Translations under genes and position numbers: made by a program
The notes under the pieces: generated by a model
Told to the model about the DNA's origin: nothing
Seen by the model: only the letters and a program-made list of their open reading frames with translations
Databases searched by the model: none
Origin: Nemertoderma westbladi
Lineage: Eukaryota; Xenacoelomorpha; Nemertodermatida; Nemertodermatidae
Reading direction: 5' to 3'
Assembly: GCA_032718475.1 (NCBI GenBank)
Contig: JAUCBJ010000449.1
Span: forward strand, 1-63,048
DNA length: 63,048 bases
Shown: piece after piece, positions 22,517 through 35,714 of the stretch
How positions within the stretch are numbered: position 1 is the stretch's first letter
How the letters are laid out: each line of letters begins with the position of its first letter

Positions 22517-23167
22517 CGAGTCGTTAAAAAATGCAGTAATTAGCAATTAGCGCTAATTAAGAGCGAATTAATTAATCGATTCTCGAAATTAACGGTGCCA
22601 ATCGATGGGAAACAACGAGAGGAGCTCGCCAATTTTTTAAATTTTCGAAAAGACCCAGCGGAAGCCGAGATAAATGGATTTTCGTAAAATCGGGGTCCCG
22701 ACCACCAAGTCGAATATCAGCGTCGAATCGCCACCTTTGGGAAGTAGGCGAAAATATACCGAAAAAGCAAAACGAGCGATATTGATTTAAAATTCGAAAC
22801 TTTTTGGTCGATACGGGTTCGCTAGTGGACGATATACACTATTTTAGTCAATTTATCCAAAAGGGTCATTTTTATGATCTTTGATCATGATCTTTATGAT
22901 CTTTGGCCTAAAGCATGGAATAAGAGTATTTTTATATTAAATTGTAATTCGTACATTATAAGCAAAGTCTATGGGGACATTTTCAGACATACTTTAAAGT
23001 TTATCTTTGAAATTTAAATCATTTGTTCACCCAGCCATGCAATGGCTGGGTGAACCACCAAAATATTAAGCGATGAAATCCGCAAAGCCTTTAAATACGT
23101 TATAGGGTGGTGGGTGGGGCTAGTGGTTAGTGTTTATACATAGTTAGGTAATGATTGTATATATAGC

Positions 23168-23297
23168 GAGTTGTTAAAAAAGGGAATGGGATATAATTTT
23201 ATGTTACAAAAGACTATGAATTTAGATCTATAGAGTTGTTAAAAAAGGGAATGGGATATAATTTTATGTTACAAAAGACTATGAATTTAGATCTATA
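23168..23297 (+). repeat. 65-bp internal tandem duplication in a subset of satellite units
   Basis: Two adjacent 65-bp copies starting GAGTTGTTAAAAAAGGGAAT. The same duplication is present in units 7, 8, 16 and 18, while most other units have one copy. It is a useful marker for tracing which units descend from each other. Confidence 0.85.
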
Positions 23298-25186
23298 GAG
23301 TTACGAATATACACTAACGCCACCTTTTAGCGTAGCGTAGGGGAGGAATACAATTAGTTGGAATCTATGTATGGGGAATATAGCGGAACAACTATGTACG
23401 AGATACTTCTTCGACTAATAGAACAATAACTATAGCTCTTTAAACTAATTCTAGAACTGCATTTACCTACTAAAAAAAACAATTAAATACTAATTAATGA
23501 AAAATAAATGATAAAAAAACTATCATCACTGGATGATAGAGGATGTTTTTTAACCGCCGTAAGGCGGAAAAGGGCTTTAGCCCTCACTAACCACTACCAC
23601 CTCCTCACCCAATACTAAAATCCGGGAATATGATACGAAAGGGGGTATACTTGGGCGAGTTAGGGTATAAGGGGGCGCTTAGGGGGGAAGCCGACCATCC
23701 CAGTAGGTGGATAGACCCCCTATTAACTTTCTAAATTTTGATTTCGAGCGAATCCGACCGACGGTTTTCGAGTTGGGCCCAATGGAACGTTTTAGAAATT
23801 TGAATTTCCCGCCAAACGCTACAGCCAAACTGGCTATAGATGGAGACTAGCGGCCAACGGGATCGCGTAGGGGGTATAGATGTTAGTCCAGCTCATTCTT
23901 TTTTTGGAACGACTCGACCTATAGGGGCCGATCGGTAGCTGATCGAACACGATCTTTACGATCTTTGGCGAAATACGACCGGAAGGAGTGGGAATTTGAG
24001 AAAAGTTTGAAAGTAGAAAATGTTCCTCACCCCCGAATTATGCTAGACGGACCCGATAAAAATTTGAAAAAAATTAATTCTAGGGGGTCTACGGGGCCAA
24101 CGAAGCTTTCCGATTGGACGATATTATTTTCGCCTATTACTACGGGAAGGAACGGTTTTAAGTTAAAACATGTACAAGAGATATGGTCGGGAAGCTCGAG
24201 CTCTATCCAACGGAAGCGGTCCCGGGATCGTAAATTAAGAAGTTCTCGAGATATAGAGGAAAATTAACGAGTCGTTAAAAAATGCAGTAATTAGCAATTA
24301 GCGCTAATTAAGAGCGAATTAATTAATCGAATCTCGAAATTAACGGTGCCAATCGATGGGAAACAACGAGAGGAGCTCGCCAATTTTTTAAATTTTCGAA
24401 AAGACCCAGCGGAAGCCGAGATAAATGGATTTTCGTGAAATCGGGGTCCCGACCGCCAAGTTGAATATCAGCGTCGAATCGCCACCTTTGGGAAGTAGGC
24501 GAAAATATACCGAAAAAGCAAAACGAGCGATATTGATTTAAAATTCGAAACTTTTTGGTCGATACGGGTTCGCTAGTGGACGATATTCACAATTTTAGTT
24601 TATTTACCCAAAAGGGTCATTTTTATGATCTTTGATCATGATCTTTATGATCTTTGGCCTAAAGCATGGAATAAGAGTATTTTTATATTAAATTGTAATT
24701 CGTACATTATAAGCAAAGTCTATGGGGACATTGTCAGACATACTTTAAAATTTATCTTTGAAATTTAAATCATTTGTTCACCCAGCCATGCAATGGCTGG
24801 GTGAACCACCAAAATATTAAGAGATGAAATCCGCAAAGCCTTTAAATACATTATAGGGTGGTGGGTGGGGCTAGTGGTTAGTGTTTATACATAGTTAGGT
24901 AATGATTGTATATATAGCGAGTTGTTAAAAAAGGGAATGGATATAACTTTATGTTACAAAAGACTATGAATTTAGATCTATCGAGTTACGAATATACACT
25001 ATCGCCACCTTTTAGCGTAGCGTAGGGGAGGAATACAATTAGTTGGAATCTATGTGTGGGGAATATAGCGGAACAACTATGTACGAGATACTTCTTCGAC
25101 TTCTACAGTAGAACAATTACTATAGCTCTTTAAACTAATTCTAGAACTCCGTTTACCTACTAAAAAAACAAATAAATATAATTAAA

Positions 25187-25210
25187 TTAATAATAATAAT
25201 AATAATAATA
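25187..25210 (+). repeat. (TAA)n microsatellite in the satellite tail
   Basis: A TAA/AAT tract in the variable tail. Its length changes between units, it is longest in the unit following 47800, and it is nearly absent from units that carry the 65-bp duplication. Slippage here explains part of the unit-length variation. Confidence 0.8.
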
Positions 25211-28200
25211 CAAATTAATAATACTAAGCTAACTGATCAAGAATAAATGATAAAAAAACTACATCACTGGATGACAGAGGATGTTTTTTAACCGCCGTAA
25301 GGCGGAAAAGGGCTTTAGCCCTCACTAACCGCTACCACCTCCTCACCCAATGCTAAAATCCGGGAATATTGTACCGAAGGGGGTATACTTGGGCGAGTTA
25401 GGGTATAAGGGGGCGCTTAGGGGGGAAGCCGACCATCCCAGTAGGTGGATAGACCCCCTATTAACTTTCTAAATTTTGATTTCGAGCGAATCCGACCGAC
25501 GGTTTTCGAGTTGGGCCCAATGGAACGTTTTAGAAATTTGAATTTCCCGCCAAACGCTACAGCCAAACTGGCAATAGATGGAGACTAGCGGCCAACGGGA
25601 TCGCGTAGGGGGTATAGATGTTAGTCCAGCTCATTCTTTTTTTGGAACGACTCGACCTATAGGGGCCGATCGGTAGCTGATCAAACACGATCTTTACGAT
25701 CTTTGGCGAAATACGACCGGAAGGAGTGGGAATTTGGGAAAAGTTTGAAAGTAGAAAATGTTCCTCACCCCCGAATTATGCTAGACGGACCCGATAAAAA
25801 TTTGAAAAAAATTAATTCTAGGGGGTCTACGGGGCCAACGAAGCTTTCCGATTGGACGATATTATTTTCGCCTATTACTACGGGAAGGAACGGTTTTAAG
25901 TTAAAACATGTACAAGAGATATGGTCGGGAAGCTCGAGCTCTATCCAACGGAAGCGGTCCCGGGATCGTAAATTAAGAAGTTCTCGAGATATAGAGGATA
26001 ATTAACGAGTCGTTAAAAAATGCAGTAATTAGCAATTAGCGCTAATTAAGAGCGATTTAATTAATCGAATCTCGAAATTAACGGTGCCAATCGATGGCAA
26101 ACAACGAGAGGAGCTCGCCAATTTTTTAAATTTTCGAAAAGACCCAGCGGAAGCCGAGATAAATGGATTTTTGTAAAATCGGGGTCCCGACCACCAAGTC
26201 GAATATCAGCGTCGAATCATCACCTTTGGGAAGTAGGCGAAAATATACCGAAAAAGCAAAATGAGCGATATTGATTTAAAATTCGAAACTTTTTGGTCGA
26301 TACGGGTTCGCTAGTGGACGATATACACTATTTTAGTCAATTTGCCCAAAAGGGTCATTTTTATGATCTTTGATCATGATCTTTATGATCTTTGGCCTAA
26401 AGCATGGAATATGAGTATTTTCATATTTTATATTAATTAATACATTGTACGCAAAGTCTATGGGGACATTTCCAGACATACTTTCACATTTATCTTTGAA
26501 ATTTAAATCATTTGTTCACCCAGCCATGCAATGGCTGGGTGAACCACCCAAATATTAAGCGATGAAATCCACAAAGCCTTTAAATACATTATAGGGTGGT
26601 GGGTGGGGCTAGTGGTTAGTGTTTATACATAGTTAGGTAATGATTGTATGTATATATAGCAATTTGTTAAAAAAGGGAATGGATATAACTTTATGTTACA
26701 TAAGACAGTAAATTTCAATATTCCAATTTACGAATACACACTATAGCCACCTTTTAGGGTAGGGGAGAATACAACTGGTTATAGCGGAATAACTATGTAC
26801 GAGATACTTCTCTGACTTCTACAGTAGAACAATTACAGTACTATAGCTCTTTAAACTAATTCTAGAACTCCGTTTACCTACAAAAAAACAAATAAATATA
26901 ATTAAATTTATAATAATAATAATAATAATAACAAGGTCTACTAAAATATACACAAGCTATACTGATCAAGAATAAATGATAAAAAAACTCACATCACTGG
27001 ATGATAGAGGATGTTTTTTAACCGCCGTAAGGCGGAAAAGGGCTTTAGCCCTCACTAACCACTACCACCTCCTCACCCAATGCTAAAATCCGGGAATATG
27101 TACCGAAAGGGGGTATACTTGGGCGAGTTAGGGTATAAGGGGGCGCTTAGGGGGGAAGCCGACCATCCCAGTAGGTGGATAGACCCCCTATTAACTTTCT
27201 AAATTTTGATTTCGAGCGAATCCGACCGACGGTTTTCGAGTTGGGCCCAATGGAACGTTTTAGAAATTTGAATTTCCCGCCAAACGCTACAGCCAAACTG
27301 GCTATAGATGGAGACTAGCGGCCAACGGGATCGCGTAGGGGGTATAGATGTTAGTCCAGCTCATTCTTTTTTTGGAACGACTCGACCTATAGGGGCCGAT
27401 CGGTAGCTGATCGAACACGATCTTTACGATCTTTGGCGAAATACGACCGGAAGGAGTGGGAATTTGGGAAAAGTTTGAAAGTAGAAAATGTTCCTCACCC
27501 CCGAATTATGCTAGACGGACCCGATAAAAATTTGAAAAAAATTAATTCTAGGGGGTCTACGGGGCCAACGAAGCTTTCCGATTGGACGATATTATTTTCG
27601 CCTATTACTACGGGAAGGAACGGTTTTAAGTTAAAACATGTACAAGAGATATGGTCGGGAAGCTCGAGCTCTATCCAACGGAAGCGGTCCCGGGATCGTA
27701 AATTAAGAAGTTCTCGAGATATAGAGGAAAATTAACGAGTCGTTAAAAAATGCAGTAATTAGCAATTAGCGCTAATTAAGAGCGAATTAATTAATCGAAT
27801 CTCGAAATTAACGGTGCCAATCGATGGGAAACAACGAGAGGAGCTCGCCAATTTTTTAAATTTTCGAAAAGACCCAGCGGAAGCCGAGATAAATGGATTT
27901 TCGTAAAATCGGGGTCCCGACCACCAAGTCGAATATCGGAGGCGAATCGCCACCTTTGGGAAATAGGCGAAAATATACCGAAAAAGCAAAACGAGCGATA
28001 TTGATTTAAAATTCGAAACTTTTTGGTCGATACGGGTTCGCTAGTGGACGATATACACTATTTTAGTCAATTTATCCAAAAGGGTCATTTTTATGATCTT
28101 TGATCATGATCTTTATGATCTTTGGCCTAAAGCATGGAATATGAGTATTTTCCTATTTTATATTAATTCATACATTGTAAGCAAAGTCTATGGGGACATT

Positions 28201-30893
28201 TCCAGACATACATTCACATTTATCTTTGAAATTTTAATCATTTGTTCACCCAGCCATGCAATGGCTGGGTGAACCACCAAAATATTAAGCGATGAAATCC
28301 GCAAAGCCTTTAAATACATTATAGGGTGGTGGGTGGGGCTAGTGGTTAGTGTTTATACATAGTTAGGTAATGATTGTATATATAGCGAGTTGTTAAAACA
28401 GGGAATGAATATAACTTTATGTTACATAAGACAGTAAATTTCGATATTCCGATTTACAAATACACACTATCGCCACCTTTTAGGGTAGGGGAGAATACAA
28501 CTGGTTATAGCGGAATAACTATGTACGAGATACTTCTTCGACTTCTACATTAGAACAATTATAGTACAGTACTATAGCTCTTTAAACTAATTCTAGAACT
28601 CCGTTTACCTACTAAAAAACAAATAAATATAATTAAATTTATAATAATAATAATAATAATAACAAGGTCTACTAAAATATACACAAGCTATACTGATCAA
28701 GAATAAATGATAAAAAAACTCACATCACTGGATGACAGAGGTTGTTTTTTAACCGCCGCAAGGCGGAAAAGGGCTTTAGCCCTCACTAACAACTATGGAT
28801 TCCTCACCACGTATAATAATCCATGTTGTTTAGTCAGAAAAGGGTATAGTTGGGCGAGTTAGGGTATAAGGGGACGCTTAGGGGGGAAGCCAACCATCCC
28901 AGTAGGTGGATAGACCCCCTATTAACTTTCTAAATTTTGATTTCGAGCGAATCCGACCGACGGTTTTCGAGTTGGGGCCAATTGAACGTTTTTGAAATTT
29001 GAATTTCCCGCCAAACGCTACAGCCAAACTGGCTATAGATGGAGACTAGCGGCCAACGGGATCGCGTAGGGGGTATAGATGTTAGTCCAGCTCATTCTTT
29101 TTTTGGAACGACTCGACCTATAGGGGCCGATCGGTAGCTGATCGAACACGATCTTTACGATCTTTGGCGAAATACGACCGGAAGGAGTGGGAATTTGAGA
29201 AAAGTTTGAAAGTAGAAAATGTTCCTCACCCCCGAATTATGCTAGACGGACCCGATAAAAATTTGAAAAAAATTAATTCTAGGGGGTCTACGGGGCCAAC
29301 GAAGCTTTCCGATTGGACGATATTATTTTCGCCTATTACTACGGGAAGGAACGGTTTTAAGTTAAAACATGTACAAGAGATATGGTCGGGAAGCTCGAGC
29401 TCTATCCAACGGAAGCGGTCCCGGGATCGTAAATTAAGAAGTTCTCGAGATATAGAGGAAAATTAACGAGTCGTTAAAAAATGCAGTAATTAGCAATTAG
29501 CGCTAATTAAGAGCGAATTAATTAATCGAATCTCGAAATTAACGGTGCCAATCGATGGGAAATAACGAGAGGAGCTCGCCAATTTTTTAAATTTTCGAAA
29601 AGACCCAGCGGAAGCCGAGATAAATGGATTTTCGTAAAATCGGGGTCCCGACCACCAAGTCGAATATCAGCGTCGAATCATCACCTTTGGGAAGTAGGCG
29701 AAAATATACCGAAAAAGCAAAATGAGCGATATTGATTTAAAATTCGAAACTTTTTGGTCGATACGGGTTCGCTAGTGGACGATAAACACAATTTTAGTCA
29801 ATTTGCCCAAAAGGGTCATTTTTATGATCTTTGATCATGATCTTTATGATCTTTGGCCTAAAGCATGGAATATGAGTATTTTCATATTTTATATTAATTA
29901 ATACAATGTACGCAAAGTCTATGGGGACATTTCCAGACATACTTTCACATTTATCTTTGAAATTTAAATCATTTGTTCACCCAGCCATGCAATGGCTGGG
30001 TGAACCACCCAAATATTAAGCGATGAAATCCACAAAGCCTTTAAATACATTATAGGGTGGTGGGTGGGGCTAGTGGTTAGTGTTTATACATAGTTAGGTA
30101 ATGATTGTATATATAGCAATTTGTTAAAAAAGGGAATGGATATAGCTTTATGTTACATAAGACAGTAAATTTTGATTTTCCGAGTCACGAATATACACCA
30201 TGGTCACCATTTAGAATAGGCGAGAATACAACTAATTCGAATCCATGTGTTGGGAATATAGTGGAACAACTACATACAAGATACTTCTTCGACTACTAGA
30301 ACCATTAACTATAGCTCTTCAAACTAATTCTAGAACAACTTTTACCTACTAAAAAAACCAATAAAATATAATTAAACCTATATAATAATAAAAATATAAT
30401 AATAATAAGGCCAATTAAGCTACACTGATCAAGAATAAATGATAAAAAAACGATATCACTGGATGACAGAGGTTGTTTTTTTACCGCCGCAAGGCGGAAA
30501 AGGGCTTTAGCCCTCACTAACTACTATATACACCTCACCCAATACTAAAAATCCGGGAATGTGGAAGAAAGGGGGGTAGATGGGCGAGTTAGGGTATAAG
30601 GGGGCGCTTAGGGGGCAAGCCGACTATCCCAGTAGGTGGATAGACCCCCTATTAACTTTCTAAATTTTGATTTCGAGCGAATCCGACCGACGGTTTTCGA
30701 GTTGGGCCCAATGGAACGTTTTAGAAATTTGAATTTCCCGCCAAACGCTACAGCCAAACTGGCTATAGATGGAGACTAGCGGCCAACGGGATCGTGTAGG
30801 GGGTATAGATGTTAGTCCAGCTCATTCTTTTTTTGGAACGACTCGACCTATAGGGGCCGATCGGTAGCTGATCGAACACGATCTTTACGATCT

Positions 30894-31118
30894 TTGGCGA
30901 AATACGACCGGAAGGAGTGGGAATTTGAGAAAAGTTTGAAAGTAGAAAATGTTCCTCACCCCCGAATTATGCTAGACGGACCCGATAAAAATTTGAAAAA
31001 AATTAATTCTAGGGGGTCTACGGGGCCAACGAAGCTTTCCGATTGGACGATATTATTTTCGCCTATTACTACGGGAAGGAACGGTTTTAAGTTAAAACAT
31101 GTACAAGAGATATGGTAG
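30894..31118 (+). pseudogene. Satellite unit 6: frame cut by a stop codon
   Basis: TCG becomes TAG directly after the QEIW codons, removing the Arg/Ser-rich end. The same change recurs in unit 18, so the two units share ancestry. 'Pseudogene' applies only if the frame was ever translated. Confidence 0.4.
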
Positions 31119-32095
31119 GGAAGCTCGAGCTCTATCCAACGGAAGCGGTCCCAGGATCGTAAATTAAGAAGTTCTCGAGATATGGAGGAAAATTAACGAA
31201 TCGTTAAAAAATGCAGTAATTAGCAATTAGCGCTAATTAAGAGCGAATTAATAAATCGAATCTCGAAATTAACGGTGCTAATCGATGGGAAACAACGGGA
31301 GGAGCTCGCCAATTTTTTAAATTTTCGAAAAGACCCAGCGGAAGCCGAGATAAATGGATTTTCGTAAAATTGGGCTCCCGACCACCTAGTCGAATATCTG
31401 AGGCGAATCGCCACCTTTGGGAAATAGGCGAAAATATACCGAAAAAGCAAAATGAGCGATATTGATTTAAAATTCGAAACTTTTTGGTCGATACGGGTTC
31501 GCTAGTGGACGATATACACTATTTTAGTCAATTTATCCAAAAGGGTCATTTTTATGATCTTTGATCATGATCTTTATGATCTTTGGCCTAAAGCATGGAA
31601 TAAGAGTATTTTTATATTAAATTGTAATTGTACGATATAAGCAAAGTCTATGGGGACATTTTCAGACATACTTTAAGATTTATCTTTGAAATTTAAATCA
31701 TTTGTTCACCCAGCCATGCAATGGCTGGGTGAACCACCAAAATATTAAGCGATGATATCCGCAAAGCCTTTAAATATATTATAGGGTGGTGGGTGGGGCT
31801 AGTGGTTAGTGTTTATACATAGTTAGGTAATGATTGTATATATAGCGAGTTGTTAAAACAGGGAATGAATATAACTTTATGTTACATAAGACAGTAAATT
31901 TCGATATTCCGATGTACAAATACACACTATCGCCACCTTTTAGGGTAGGGGAGAATACAACTGGTTATAGCGGAATAACTATGTACGAGATACTTCTTCG
32001 ACTTCTACATTAGAACAATTATAGTACTATAGCTCTTTAAACTAATTCTAGAACTCCGTTTACCTACTAAAAAACAAATAAATATAATTAAATTT

Positions 32096-32126
<31 letters not shown>

Positions 32127-32190
32127 GGTCTATTAAAATATACACAAGCTATACTGATCAAGAATAAATGATAAAAAAAACTATATCACT

Positions 32191-35100
32191 GGATGATAGA
32201 GGATGTTTTTTAACCGCCGTAAGGCGGAAAAGGGCTTTAGCCCTCACTAACCACTACCACCGCCTCACCCAATTCAATAAACGGGGAACTATATACGGAA
32301 AAGGGTATAGTTGGGCGAGATAGGGTATAAGGGGGCGCTTAGGGGGGAAGCCGACCATCCCAGTAGGTGGATAGACCCCCTATTAACTTTCTAAATTTTG
32401 ATTTCGAGCGAATCCGACCGACGGTTTTCGAGTTGGGCCCAATGGAACGTTTTAGAAATTTGAATTTCCCGCCAAAAGCTACGGCCAAGCTACAGCCAAA
32501 CTGGCTATAGATGGAGACTAGCGGCCAACGGGATCGCGTAGGGGGTATAGATGTTAGTCCAGCTCATTCTTTTTTTGGAACGACTCGACCTATAGGGGCC
32601 GATCGGTAGCTGATCGAACACGATCTTTACGATCTTTGGCGAAATACGACTGGAAGGAGTGGGAATTTGAGAAAAGTTTCAAAGTAGAAAATGTTCCTCA
32701 CCCCCGAATTATGCTAGACGGACCCGATAAAAATTTGAAAAAAATTAATTCTAGGGGGTCTACGGGGCCAACGAAGCTTTCCGATTGGACGATATTATTT
32801 TCGCCTATTACTACGGGAAGGAACGGTTTTAAGTTAAAACATGTACAAGAGATATGGTCGGGAAGCTCGAGCTCTATCCAACGGAAGCGGTCCCGGGATC
32901 GTAAATTAAGAAGTTCTCGAGATATAGAGGAAAATTAAAGACTCGTTAAAAAATGCAGTAATTAGCAATTAGCGCTAATTAAGAGCGAATTAATTAATCG
33001 AATCTCGAAATTAACGGTGCCAATCGATGGCAAACAACGAGAGGAGCTCGCCAATTTTTTAAATTTTCGAAAAGACCCAGCGGAAGCCGAGATAAATAGA
33101 TTTTCGTAAAATCGGGGTCCCGACCACCAAGTCGAATATCGGAGGCGAATCGCCACCTTTGGGAAGTAGGCGAAAATATACCGAAAAAGCAAAATGAGCG
33201 ATATTGATTTAAAATTCGAAACTTTTTGGTCGATACGGGTTCGCTAGTGGACGATATACACTATTTTAGTCAATTTATCCAAAAGGGTCATTTTTATGAT
33301 CTTTGATCATGATCTTTATGATCTTTGGCCTAAAGCATGGAATAAGAGTATTTTTATATTAAATTGTAATTCGTACATTATAAGCAAAGTCTATGGGGAC
33401 ATTTTCAGACATACTTTATAGTTTATCTTTGAAATTTAAATCATTTGTTCACCCAGCCATGCAATGGCTGGGTGAACCACCAAAATATTAAGCGATGAAA
33501 TCCGCAAAGCCTTTAAATACGTTATAGGGTGGTGGGTGGGGCTAGTGGTTAGTGTTTATACATAGTTAGGTAATGATTGTATATATAGCGAGTTTTTAAA
33601 AAAGGGAATGGGATATAATTTTATGTTACAAAAGACTATGAATTTAGATCTATAGAGTTGTTAAAAAAGGGAATGGGATATAATTTTATGTTACAAAAGA
33701 CTATGAATTTAGATCTATAGAGTTACGAATATACACTAACGCCACCTTTTAGCGTAGCGTAGGGGAGGAATACAATTAGTTGGAATCTATGTATGGGGAA
33801 TATAGCGGAACAACTATGTACGAGATACTTCTTCGACTAATAGAACAATAACTATAGCTCTTTAAACTAATTCTAGAACTGCATTTACCTACTAAAATAA
33901 ACAATTAAATACTAATTAATGAAAAATAAATGATAAAAAAACTCACATCACTGGATGATAGAGGATGTTTTTTAACCGCCGTAAGGCGGAAAAGGGCTTT
34001 AGCCCTCACTAACCACTACCACCGCCTCACCCAATTCAATAAACGGGGAACTATATACGGAAAAGGGTATAGTTGGGCGAGATAGGGTATAAGGGGGCGC
34101 TTAGGGGGGAAGCCGACCATCCCAGTAGGTGGATAGACCCCCTATTAACTTTCTAAATTTTGATTTCGAGCGAATCCGACCGACGGTTTTCGAGTTGGGC
34201 CCAATGGAACGTTTTAGAAATTTGAATTTCCCGCCAAAAGCTACGGCCAAGCTACAGCCAAACTGGCTATAGATGGAGACTAGCGGCCAACGGGATCGCG
34301 TAGGGGGTATAGATGTTAGTCCAGCTCATTCTTTTTTTGGAACGACTCGACCTATAGGGGCCGATCGGTAGCTGATCGAACACGATCTTTACGATCTTTG
34401 GCGAAATACGACTGGAAGGAGTGGGAATTTGAGAAAAGTTTCAAAGTAGAAAATGTTCCTCACCCCCGAATTATGCTAGACGGACCCGATAAAAATTTGA
34501 AAAAAATTAATTCTAGGGGGTCTACGGGGCCAACGAAGCTTTCCGATTGGACGATATTATTTTCGCCTATTACTACGGGAAGGAACGGTTTTAAGTTAAA
34601 ACATGTACAAGAGATATGGTCGGGAAGCTCGAGCTCTATCCAACGGAAGCGGTCCCGGGATCGTAAATTAAGAAGTTCTCGAGATATAGAGGAAAATTAA
34701 AGACTCGTTAAAAAATGCAGTAATTAGCAATTAGCGCTAATTAAGAGCGAATTAATTAATCGAATCTCGAAATTAACGGTGCCAATCGATGGCAAACAAC
34801 GAGAGGAGCTCGCCAATTTTTTAAATTTTCGAAAAGACCCAGCGGAAGCCGAGATAAATAGATTTTCGTAAAATCGGGGTCCCGACCACCAAGTCGAATA
34901 TCGGAGGCGAATCGCCACCTTTGGGAAGTAGGCGAAAATATACCGAAAAAGCAAAATGAGCGATATTGATTTAAAATTCGAAACTTTTTGGTCGATACGG
35001 GTTCGCTAGTGGACGATATACACTATTTTAGTCAATTTATCCAAAAGGGTCATTTTTATGATCTTTGATCATGATCTTTATGATCTTTGGCCTAAAGCAT

Positions 35101-35714
35101 GGAATAAGAGTATTTTTATATTAAATTGTAATTCGTACATTATAAGCAAAGTCTATGGGGACATTTTCAGACATACTTTATAGTTTATCTTTGAAATTTA
35201 AATCATTTGTTCACCCAGCCATGCAATGGCTGGGTGAACCACCAAAATATTAAGCGATGAAATCCGCAAAGCCTTTAAATACGTTATAGGGTGGTGGGTG
35301 GGGCTAGTGGTTAGTGTTTATACATAGTTAGGTAATGATTGTATATATAGCGAGTTTTTAAAAAAGGGAATGGGATATAATTTTATGTTACAAAAGACTA
35401 TGAATTTAGATCTATAGAGTTGTTAAAAAAGGGAATGGGATATAATTTTATGTTACAAAAGACTATGAATTTAGATCTATAGAGTTACGAATATACACTA
35501 ACGCCACCTTTTAGCGTAGCGTAGGGGAGGAATACAATTAGTTGGAATCTATGTATGGGGAATATAGCGGAACAACTATGTACGAGATACTTCTTCGACT
35601 AATAGAACAATAACTATAGCTCTTTAAACTAATTCTAGAACTGCATTTACCTACTAAAATAAACAATTAAATACTAATTAATGAAAAATAAATGATAAAA
35701 AAACTCACATCACT
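32191..35714 (+). repeat. Units 7 and 8: nearly identical adjacent 1,762-bp copies
   Basis: The two copies share private variants found nowhere else in the window (TACGACTGGAAGG, AGTTTCAAAG, AAATTAAAGACTCG, an extra GGCCAAGCTACA segment). They look identical over almost their whole length, differing just before the boundary (ACTATATCAC against ACTCACATCA). This is a very recent tandem duplication or an assembly duplication. Confidence 0.8.

Noticed and set aside
27759-27989. Minus-strand frame of 76 codons in many satellite units
   Set aside because: It begins with TTG and not ATG, has variable ends, is missing in several units and overlaps the palindromic region; no family is recognised.
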